64,000 nt of DNA, taken from positions 5,959,320 to 6,023,319 of the forward strand of contig JAGTTD010000007.1 in assembly GCA_018398585.1 (NCBI GenBank), written 5' to 3'. Below, piece after piece: positions 35,842-44,580 of this stretch. A model generated the notes under the pieces. The model worked only from the letters and a program-made list of their open reading frames with translations. It searched no databases and was not told where the DNA came from. The first letter of the stretch is position 1; every line of letters begins with the position of its first letter. This DNA is from Simmondsia chinensis (lineage: Eukaryota > Streptophyta > Magnoliopsida > Caryophyllales > Simmondsiaceae). Position numbers and translations under genes: made by a program.

Positions 35842-36420
35842 TAGGGATAGCAATGGGGCAGGTAAAACCCGCTACCCGCGGGTACCCGCCACAGGCGGGT
35901 GCGGGTATAAGTGGGGCGGGTAGTGGGTACAGGTTCGGTGTACCCGCCCCCTTCCCGTCACGGGTATGGGGCGGGTACGGGTATAGTTTTGTACCCGCTC
36001 CGCCCCGCTCCATACCCGCCTCGCTCCACCTAATACCCGCCATACCCGCTTTATTTTGTATATAATTAACCTTCAAATTAAAAAAATACGTGTTTAAATT
36101 CAATAACTCAAATTGTTTAGCAATGTTATACAAAAATATAATTGATTTTTAAAAGTAGTATTAAATAACTAATATAACCCCGTATAGATAATCATTTTCT
36201 ATGCATATTAGAGAGGGTATGGGGCGGGTAATGCATACCCGTTGGATACCCGCGGATAATAGGGCAGGTACGGGTATGAGTTTGTACCCGCCGGGGCGGG
36301 TATGGGTATCCACTTCATACCCGTGGCGGGTAATGGGGCGGGTATGGGTATAAGATTTGGATGGCGGGTACGGGTATGGAGGAGACACCCCCCGTACCCG
36401 CCCCGCCCCGCCCTGCCCTA
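35842..36420. mobile_element. hAT-type MITE, copy 2, with perfect 8-bp TSD
   Basis: 579 bp starting TAGGGATAGCAATGGGG and ending CCCGCCCTGCCCTA. Flanked by perfect 8-bp duplications GGGGCAGG (35834-35841 and 36421-36428), the TSD length of hAT elements. No coding capacity. Inverted relative to copy 1. Confidence 0.88.
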
Positions 36421-36586
36421 GGGGCAGGTGGTTAATCATAGCCGTTGTCGTCATCCTACGGTCTTAATTTCTTTTTGATTCAAGGTTATACATGTATATT
36501 AAAGAAGAAAACACCTATATCTCACCGAAGTACCATCTCCCTCTCTCCCTTTCGCCACCCACCACCGTACCGCCTGACTCCTGGGT

Positions 36587-36595
36587 CTATAAATA
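36587..36595 (+). promoter_or_regulatory. TATA box with CT-rich leader
   Basis: CTATAAATA followed 32 bases later by a CTCTCTCTCTCTC tract, the layout of a plant core promoter with a pyrimidine-rich 5' leader. It drives whatever the 36.6-38.1 kb segment transcribes. Confidence 0.5.
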
Positions 36596-36689
36596 CCCCC
36601 CAAACCTCACACCCCACCCAACAACTCTCTCTCTCTCTCCTGTCGGTTCTCTCTCTCTACTACCCACATGATTTTCTCTCTCCTCTCTC

Positions 36690-36850
36690 TCCGGTGCCGC
36701 CACCTTGCCAGCACAACTTCGACCGTCCCTCCGGTGCCGCCACCTCCCCGGCACAGTTCCGACCGACCCTCCGGTGCCGCCACCTCACTGGCACAACTCC
36801 GGCAGTTCCTCCGGTGTCGTCACCTCGCCGGAACCGCTCCGGCCACCTTG
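36690..36850 (+). repeat. GC-rich minisatellite, about 4 units of 42-45 bp
   Basis: Units share CCTCCGGTGCCGCCACCT and CCGGCAC/CCGGAAC. They differ by scattered changes and small indels, so the repeat is not in a fixed reading frame. Confidence 0.8.
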
Positions 36851-37339
36851 CCGGCAACACCATCTCGTCAATTTCAAAGTTAATCAACTATAGAAACTGG
36901 GTTTTTGGATTAAGACCTAGTAAAAGTAAGTATGCCATTTTCCCTACTGGATTTGTAAGTATACTATTTTCCCTGCTTGTTTGTAAAATATGAAAATTGC
37001 TTTAGATGACTTGATTTGTAAGTATATTACTGCCCCTACTTGTTTGTAAATTACGAAAAATTGCTTTAAATGACTTGATTTGTGAGACTTATATTTTTGA
37101 TTTATGTTTTGATAAAAATAGGATTGGGCATATGTGTTTATGTGATTATGTGATTTATACTCTTATGAGTTGAATTATATTAGTTTATACGTTGATTTAA
37201 CATGTGAATTTCAAAGGAATTTGTACGAGCATGTGAATTTCGAAGGAGTTTTTACGAATATGTGAATTTCGCAGTAAATTATTGTGAACTTGTGATTTGA
37301 ATTTGAAAAGGTTTTATAGAGCTTACAGATAACTACGTT

Positions 37340-37560
37340 GACCCTCCCGGGTCTATCGACAATGGAATACGAAATACGAAAGTTGATTACGACCCTGTCG
37401 CGGGAGTAATACCGGCACGTATTCTCCAATTAACTGTTAGTTCTTCTGAACTAACAGACACTATGTTTTGATCCTAGTGGATCTGTCGACTTGGAACTGG
37501 TTCGAATACGAAATACGAAAGTTGATTACGACCCTGTCGCAAGAATAATACCGGCAATAG
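37340..37560 (+). repeat. two-copy direct repeat, period about 130 bp
   Basis: 37340-37420 and 37470-37560 share AATACGAAATACGAAAGTTG and ATTACGACCCTGTCGC..G followed by TAATACCGGCA. Confidence 0.85.
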
Positions 37561-38111
37561 TTTTTGATGCGTCTGTAAATTTACCAAAAAGATTTGTGAA
37601 ATGAACCAAGTTATGAAACAAAAATGATTTTCAAAAATAATTGATTTTACCGGTTTTGACGGGGTGTTTATCCTTTTTTTAATAATATGCCTGGTCAGGG
37701 TAGGGAATGTGCTATACTTACTGAGCGCATTGTTTGCTCACCCAATTCGTTTATTTCTCTTTTTCCCAGATTAGTAACTCATGGCAAGTCTTGAAGGAAG
37801 AAAAGATGGAGCAATTTACGCGGGAATTAGTTTATTTTGCGTAGTTGAATAATAAATAAGATTTTATTATAGCATATCAGTGACCGTCTAGGATCTTATA
37901 TTTCAACCTTCCGCACTGCTAATTTTAAATTGTTAGTTTTGATGTATCTGGGAACTATGTTATATTTATATTATAAGAACGGTGCATGAATTTTGAGAAA
38001 TTTGGATCGAAGGAGTTTGAGCTTCGTACTATGATGGGGGATTTCATTGTAGTACAGCCATGTAGTGCCCGTTTAACTTAAGCCTATTCGGTATTAAAGT
38101 TGGGGGCATTA

Positions 38112-38448
38112 CAATAGTACTAGTGTATAATTTACCCATAAATTATTTAACCTATTTGTTAGACCAAAAAATTTCAAAAATAAAAGTTTGTAAATTAAAA
38201 AGTAAATTAATCTAATTTCTTTTAAACTAGCATAACTAAGTGCCTGTTTGGAGTGCTTGTTTTAGGAAAAAAAACAATATTTTTTTAAAAATAAAAAGAT
38301 TTTTTCCAGATTTTTTGAAGGGTGTTTGGCAATAATAAAAAATATTTTTTTTAAAACTTCAAGCTATTTTTCGACTTTTAAAGAGAAGTAGTAATTTGAT
38401 GTTTCTTCTTTGAAGCAATCAAAGAGACGAAGATTAATCTCCACCAAT
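38112..38448. other. intergenic, AT-rich
   Basis: Contains GTGCCTGTTTGGAGTGCTTG (38241-38260) and long A/T runs, wording typical of old MITE ends, but no partner end was found. Confidence 0.4.
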
Positions 38449-38645
38449 CAGGGCCCGACCTAAAAGCAACCTAAGCTATCGTGGCCGCTAAATTTTAAGG
38501 GCTCCAAATCTTTGGGTTATGAATTTTAAAATATCAATTGTTAATATTAATAAGTTTCATAATAAAAATTATTATAATTTATTTTATATAATGAAATCTA
38601 TTAAGAATTTTCACTTGAAACCTAAAGATGCCACAACCGACCCTG
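38449..38645. mobile_element. hAT-type MITE adjoining the JIP23-like promoter
   Basis: 197 bp. Ends CAGGGCCCGACCT...ACCGACCCTG are inverted repeats of the hAT CAGGG type. Flanks CCACCAAT (38441-38448) and CCACCTAT (38646-38653) form an 8-bp TSD with one mismatch. The interior is AT-rich and non-coding. Confidence 0.75.
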
Positions 38646-38653
38646 CCACCTAT

Positions 38654-38660
38654 TATAAAT
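38654..38660 (+). promoter_or_regulatory. probable TATA box of the JIP23-like gene
   Basis: TATAAAT lies 367 bases before the ATG, directly after the right TSD of the MITE. If used, transcription would start near 38685-38690. The 5' leader would be long and may contain an intron, because TTTTGTAG (39019-39026), a good splice acceptor, touches the ATG. I could not choose a donor. Confidence 0.45.
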
Positions 38661-39026
38661 TGGAAGGAAGGTTAGTCCTCAGTTGTCCAAGTTGAATCAA
38701 GTGAGATCTTCATCTATACTTCTTTTCCTTGATCTTCAACTCCAATATCCTTCTCTCCTCTCAAAAGTTTTAATGGTATAATTTTAATTTTCAGTATTAT
38801 ATAGCAAAATGAAACGAGGTTCTAAGGGGTTGGTATAATAGTAATTACCCCCTTGCTCAGAAGTCGTTTGAGTTAGGGGTCTAATTACCAAACTTCTAAA
38901 TAGGACTTTTATAGTCTTTTCTTACTGTTATTTAATAAAAAAGGTAAAATAAACAAACTAGTTTTCGTTTTCTCTATGAAATTCATCATCATCATTATTA
39001 TTGTTGTTGTTGTAATTATTTTGTAG

Positions 39027-39772
39027 ATGGCAGCTAACGTATTTGGCACCCCTGTGACCAATGAGACATTGAAGGGAATGGTGGAATATCATGATAAAAA
39101 TACAACCCGCAAAGATTTGGCTATCGTGGCTCTCCAACTTAAGAATTCTGAAGGAAAAGATAAAGCTGCCTTCAATTATGCGAAATCACTACAAGAAGTT
39201 GTGGAGACAAAAGATGGTGATAATATAGTTACCACAAGGTGCCTAATTTATAATGCTACCGGGGGAATCCTAAAGATCACGACCTATGAGGACTGGAGTG
39301 GTCATGTTGACCAATCCCCATACCCAGTCTTCATACAAAATGGGCAATGGGCTGTCTTCCTTCATGTTGAAAAGGGTGAGAAAGAATCCAAAGCTGCAGT
39401 CATATATGCTGGCAAAAACACTGAAGACAAGATATGTCACTGGGTACTGTTATGGAGTTCAAGTCCTGCTGGAAATCATGTAATAAGGCATTAAACTTTT
39501 TTAAATCATTGATTTCATGATATAACAGTATAATATTCGAAACCTGAAAAACATTTTGTGATTTGTTAACCTTGCAGGTGTTAACTGATGTTCATGAAAT
39601 TGGAACCTATATAGCTTTAGCAAATTATTGGGAGAAGATGAAGGGGATTTTGGACAATTCAGGCGTGGTTTCTCAATATAACGGCAAAGGCTGTGTGTCT
39701 TGTACTTCTATTGGAGATCGCCATAAATGCATTTGTGAAGGAATATTCACACTGGATGTTGACTATGATTGA
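39027..39772 (+). CDS. 23-kDa jasmonate-induced protein-like (JIP23 family), two exons
   Basis: Exon 1 is 39027-39479 (151 codons) and exon 2 is 39578-39772 (64 codons plus TGA). The 98-bp intron (39480-39577) has GT...TTGCAG borders and phase 0. The product is 215 residues, about 24 kDa, the usual size for the family. Family-like features are VFGTPVTNETLKGM at the N-terminus, RCLIYNATG (71-79), DWSGHV..SPYP (89-100) and IQNGQWAVFLHV (103-114). Then come AAVIYAGKN (123-131), WVLLWSSS (139-146) and the C-terminal region NGKGCVS (186-192). No signal peptide or membrane segment is visible, so a cytosolic protein is expected. JIP23 proteins were named from jasmonate-treated barley leaves, and their biochemical function is not settled. 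If the intron were kept, the protein would end VIRH after residue 151. MITEs flank the gene on both sides. Confidence 0.85.
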
Positions 39773-40228
39773 AACTTCAAAATGATATGCTTACGCGTCT
39801 GTGCAAGCAGGCTTTGCGGTTTTTCTATCTAAATAGTAATAATTAAGTGATGCCTATGCTATATGTATAATTTCAGTATAGAATAGAGTATAATATATTT
39901 CGCAATAATATAAGATCATAAAAAGTAATTAAATAATTAATTTTTCTGATCTAATATTATTGTACCAGATATATTGGATACTCCAATTATATGTCTATTT
40001 GTATGTAAGATATTGCACCTAATAAATAATGCCTGCTTCTACTTACCATGTACAATATGCTGAAATAAATAAATTCCCTTTTCTACGTGTGTTCCAATCA
40101 TATTTCTTGTTTATCTCACTCAGTGCTTCTATTCTTATTGTCATTAGTTATAAAATACGATTTGAGTATATAAATTATAAATCTGATTAACTTGTTGGTA
40201 GGGTGACTGGTACAACAGAGTAGGGAAT
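39773..40228. other. 3' flank of the JIP23-like gene
   Basis: AT-rich. The first AATAAA-type poly(A) signal I see is at about 40021-40026, with weaker AATAAT variants near 39837 and 39903. No other feature. Confidence 0.4.
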
Positions 40229-40552
40229 TGGGGTGTAAGTGAGTCGAGCCGACTCGTGAGGGCTAGCTATAAAACATGTAAACCTTGGCTTGTTTTGAGC
40301 TCGAGTCAAGCCAGCATGTTTAGCTTTTTGAGCCGATACGAGGCAAGCCAAAGCTAAATAAAGCTCGAGCTCATAGGCTCGGAAACCTTTTCCGAATATA
40401 ATTTATGATCAAGCTCAAGCAAGCGGAGCCCGAGCTCGAGCCTTTTAACAAGCCTAGCTTGAGCTTAAAGCTTTCGATCTCAGCGAGCTTCAAGCAGAGC
40501 CAAGCCTCAAGCTTTACGAGCTCGGGCTTGGCTCAGCTTTCATACAACCTTG
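40229..40552. mobile_element. hAT-type MITE downstream of the JIP23-like gene
   Basis: 324 bp flanked by perfect 8-bp duplications TAGGGAAT (40221-40228 and 40553-40560). Ends TGGGGTGTAAGTGAGTCGAGCC and, inverted, CAAGGTTGTATGAAAGCTGAGCC match partly. The interior is full of GAGCTCGAGC/AGCTTGAGC-type palindromic units. Non-coding; the frame at 40405-40605 is incidental. Confidence 0.85.
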
Positions 40553-40770
40553 TAGGGAATAAGCTTTTGAGTCACTGCACTTGCCTTAGCTTTCTAATGG
40601 CTTAGAATTACGAAAAAGCTGTAATTAATTGTAAGGCTTATATTTGATTGACATAAAAGATCTTTTTACATCTTTATCACATCTTAAATAGGAAGATTTT
40701 TTATTATTAATTAGAGAGGGAACTCCCAATACAAAAGCGTAGGCACGCCCCATAAGTACACGGCCCAAAA

Positions 40771-41103
40771 GAAGCTCAAATAGGAAGATGAAAAAACTTA
40801 TTTATACTACATAAAAAAAAATGCAGAATTGGATCTTTTTCCAGTTTATTTCAAAAAAATATTTTAAAAAGACTATGTCAGAATTAAATCTTCACCACAT
40901 AAACGACTTTTACTCTTCATCACTCCTCGCACCAAAAGAAGCTCAAATGGGAAGATGAAAAACCTTATTTATACTATATATAAAAAATGAAGAATTCGAT
41001 CTTTTTCCAGTTTATTTCAAAAAAATATCTTAAAAAGACTATGTCAGAATTAAATCTTTACCACATAAACGACTTTTACTCTTTATCACTCCTCGCACCT
41101 AAG
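40771..41103. repeat. tandem duplication, period 167 bp
   Basis: 40771-40937 and 40938-41103 are near-identical, sharing e.g. AGACTATGTCAGAATTAAAT and CCACATAAACGACTTTTACT. Only a few differences, so the duplication is recent. Confidence 0.92.
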
Positions 41104-43264
41104 ACCACCCCTTTACTCCCATGGGTCGCTACATTCACTATCCTCCACTATCATGACTAGTCATTATCAGTTTTTTCCCATCTTCATTATTAGTTAATTT
41201 ATAATATTAAGTCATTTTTTTCTGATTCTAATATAGATAAGTTCTTTCCTAAAGTTGTATCCAAATATTTTATTATGTAAAACAGATATTTTTGTATTGC
41301 ACAACCAAACAGTTCAATGCAAAAAATAAAGATTTTAAATAAACCGATCTTATTAAAATAAATAAATTAAAAAAAAAATTAAAATAAGATGAATCAAACG
41401 CACACTAATATACTTTTTGGAAGGATCCATTGGCTCAAGAATAAAATATCTAAAGATTACGCTTAATTAGAGACACTTATGTGTAGAAGTTTATTTAAAC
41501 ATAAACTAAGTGAATTTTGTAAATATATTTAAGCTTAGTTCTCTCTTCCAACTTTTACTATAGATCTCGTTCTTCCTACATTCTCCTCATCTCCAACCTC
41601 GATTTTTCTCAGCTTTCTGCTCTACTTTCCTTCTCTCTTCTTCCTTTCTTAATGTCAAGGAATCAATTTTTCCAAAAGCTCCATCTGATCAAATTCATGA
41701 CCTCTTGGATAATGTGAAGGCCCATAAGGATTACATCTCATAATTGATTTTATACTTTAACACGATAATATCTAATTTGCTGCTTCAAATTCACGAAATT
41801 GCTCAAAGATACTTATGGTGGAGTTCAATTGGATAATGCCACCCATAAGCATTACGAATCTATTGACCAGATACTGATAATTTCGAGGATTTTATGTCTC
41901 ATCCTTAGACGTATCTGATTTGTTGGCAAGGTACGTAAGTACCTCAAACACACTAAGATATGGCACTTGGGGACTAAAAATAGTTTCATCATGTTCTGGT
42001 AGGCACAAAGGATATTTATGCACATTAAATGAACAAACAACCATACGAAAATTCAACAGGTAAGCTTTATCCATATATAAATTATTAGAGTATCTAGATC
42101 CATTGTTGACTTTGTCTCAGATTTTCTTATTTCTAGATTTATATCTTATATTATCTAGTTAAGGTTACATTATATTCCCATAGTAATATAATTTATCACG
42201 AACTTTTCATTCTCAATACTTTCAATATTTTCACTAATTAATGATATCTAACATTCTTGAGGAGTAATTTCGCACTATCTAGACCTACATAATTTATTAT
42301 CTAGATCTGTTGTTGACTTTATCTCACATTCTACTTCTATTTCTAGATCTGCATCTTGTATTATTTATTTAGGGTACATCACATTTTAATATTTATAGAA
42401 TTTATTATGATTTCTTTATTCTTGATACTTTCAATTTTTTCACTAGTTTTAGGTACCTAGCATTCTTGAAGAGCTTTCTCATACTCTATACGTCCTCCTT
42501 GTTTTTGTGTTACTATCTCTCCGCGGATCTTATACTTCCATAAATAACATAAGGATCAACATAGTTTTGCTCCCTTTTATTTCTGTGGTTTTTATTTTGT
42601 AACTGATAGATCTACCATGCTTCTGGTGCACATTAAATGTATTTGTCAAATTTTTAGAAGATTGTTCAATTAGGATATCAATTCGAGCATGAGCATTTAT
42701 AGCTTGGACATGCAACTTAATCACCCTCTATATTTGTGAATACGTTTGGCAATTGGTTTCCAACTTTTTGCAAGTGAATACTCTTCTCAACCTCCAATTA
42801 CATTAATTTGGATGTGGATCAAATTGATATATTAATGAAGCATTCCACAAATTCTTATTTTTCTAACTTTTCCTTTTTTACCAGTAGTTCTAGAAACATT
42901 GTAGGGTATTTTTTTACTTAAAATCACTAGTTAGTCTTGTAAGTTTGTCAATCTAGTCCCTCATTTTTTATTTCAAAATGATCTTACATATTTTAGTTTG
43001 TGACCAAATTGATCCACTAACTAGTTACCAAGACTAGGTGAAAATTAAAAAATCGTGGGACTAATTTATTATAAAATCTAACACGATTAATTATCTAAAA
43101 AAATAGAAAAAAGATAAGTAAAAATTTTTAACTACCTTATAAATATTAGAGATCAATAAAATAAATACCTCTACACAGATGTAAATGTAAGGAAAGAATT
43201 TTAGTACCTTTCACAATGCAATCTTTAATGGTTTAAAATTTTATCGTAAGGTATTCTTTGCCAT
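41104..43264. other. intergenic with a ~208-bp diverged tandem repeat
   Basis: No gene recognised. 42091-42298 and 42299-42500 are a diverged direct repeat: TATCTAGATC..TTGTTGACTTT, then ATACTTTCAAT.TTTTCACTA, then CATTCTTGA.GAG. 41221-41400 is rich in A/T runs and ends ATCAAACGCACACTAA, a possible old MITE end. Confidence 0.5.
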
Positions 43265-43458
43265 TGTTTGGAAGATATTGAAGGATAGCTTTACTAATGT
43301 ATCCCTTGATTTATGCATTATCCTTTTATTATCTGTCTTCCCTTATATAGTTGCTAAGGATAATATTATATCTTGCTAGTACCTTCAAACTCTATATAAG
43401 AGCTCTCTATTGTACTTTTCAATTCATTGAAATACAATTAAGCATTTGCTTTCTCACA
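43265..43458 (+). repeat. copia 5' LTR with TATA box
   Basis: Starts TGTTTGGAAGATATTG and ends TTTCTCACA. Has CTATATAAGAG at 43392-43402. Immediately followed by the primer site TGGTATCATCGCC (43459-43471), close to the tRNA-Met type. The start is chosen from the TG and length; no second LTR is available to confirm it. Confidence 0.65.
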
Positions 43459-43565
43459 TGGTATCATCGCCTCATTAGAGACTCTTCTCTTCTTTCTTTC
43501 TTTTTCCTGTATTTCTTTCATTTTTACTAGTTCTCTATTTGTTATTTTTTGGGATTATTCTTGTA

Positions 43566-44580
43566 ATGACAGCTAATAATTTTAACCTACCCCTCCCCAA
43601 TCTCTCCCCCAAACCAAACCATCATCACCACCATCCAGATAGAGCCCGACTCCTCCCATACCAGCACCCCTACCGATGGAAGGTTGACTGGTCCTCCCTT
43701 GGACATGAACGATTTTCCCCATATCAGCTCCAAGGCCTCGGGGCAATTCCTCCATGGACTAGAGCAGACCGGTGACACTATCTTCGGCTATTCACTAGCT
43801 CTTGTAAAGCCACATGGTTCTCGATTTCTTGTCTCGGGCATCCCGTCCTCCTTTCACCCTTTCCCTCTCCCCGCCACCACTGGCCAGCAACACGCCACCA
43901 CTATCCCACCACCGCTTGCTAGCGGAGGGCTGACCGTTGTCTCCCTATCAAATGGCATTGGGGAACCAACTTGCCACCCCGGCCTCACTCTCGCCAGCAG
44001 TACCTTCGGTCTCAGCTCCTTCACCGCCCCTCGGGGCGATGTGTCTAGTCGGACCCCGGATGGTGCAATAGGGGCTATGGTGTCTCAGCCTAATTTTGAC
44101 CAAAACCCTAACTATTATTCCACCACTTCTTTTCTCCTTCCCTTGTAAAGTATTTCTAATATTATCACAATAAAATTAGAAAATACAAGAAATTACTCAG
44201 CTTGGAGGGAACAATTTTTATGCTTTTAATTTCACATTAATTAATGGGATATATAGATGGCTCCTACCCCTGTCCTCCAACTCATATTAAATGTCATGAT
44301 GGAAGTACTTCGCCTAATCCTGAGCACCTAGACTGGGTTAGAATCAATAAAAGTACTTAAAGATTCGTAAAGATGGTGAAACTATGGAAGCAATGTGGGA
44401 TGCCCTAGTCAAGCAATTTCGAGACTACTCATTGGCCCAGGAATTGAAACTTAGATCCCAAATAATAAAGATTCGTGAAGATCGTGAAACTATGGAACCT
44501 TACCTCTCTAGATTGCTGATGACTTAGCTGCTAGGCTCACCCATTTCAAACAGAGAACTAGTACATTATGCCCTCTGATG
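43566..44580 (+). pseudogene. copia gag (interrupted)
   Basis: Begins MTANNFNLPLPNL at the ATG 43566. A frame change follows before the 154-codon stretch at 43684-44148 (MNDFPHISSKASGQFLHGLE, then a Ser/Thr/Pro-rich linker). UBN2-type gag then follows in pieces: KLENTRNYSAWREQFL, SYPCPPTHIKCHDGSTSPNP, DALVKQFRDYSLAQELKLRSQ. It is cut at 44580 by the large gypsy element. Sequence after 57228 may be its continuation. Same family as the element at 22.2-24.5 kb. Confidence 0.75.

Larger units (their letters stand above)
36574..38111 (+). other. promoter-bearing LTR-like segment of unknown family
   Basis: Has a TATA box CTATAAATA (36587-36595) and a CT-rich leader (36627-36658). A short GC-rich open stretch from ATG 36669 with a minisatellite follows. 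The sequence then turns AT-rich, and one end reads GTTGGGGGCATTACA (38097-38111). The complement of that end, TGTAATGCCCCC, resembles the LTR starts of some plant gypsy elements. Without a second copy I cannot tell a solo LTR from a non-coding transcribed locus. Low certainty on the left boundary. Confidence 0.35.

Noticed and set aside
35164..36454. Several 60-106-codon frames on both strands
   Set aside because: They read through the GGGTAC-like repeats of two MITEs, and open frames on both strands are expected from this composition.
36445..36993. 182-codon proline/serine-rich frame on the + strand as a protein gene
   Set aside because: It spans the TATA box, the CT-rich leader and the GC-rich minisatellite. 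Repeat units are not multiples of three, overlapping frames on both strands are equally long, and no domain is visible.
43539..43775. His-rich 78-codon frame as a separate gene
   Set aside because: It is the start of copia gag before a frame change, directly after an LTR and primer site.
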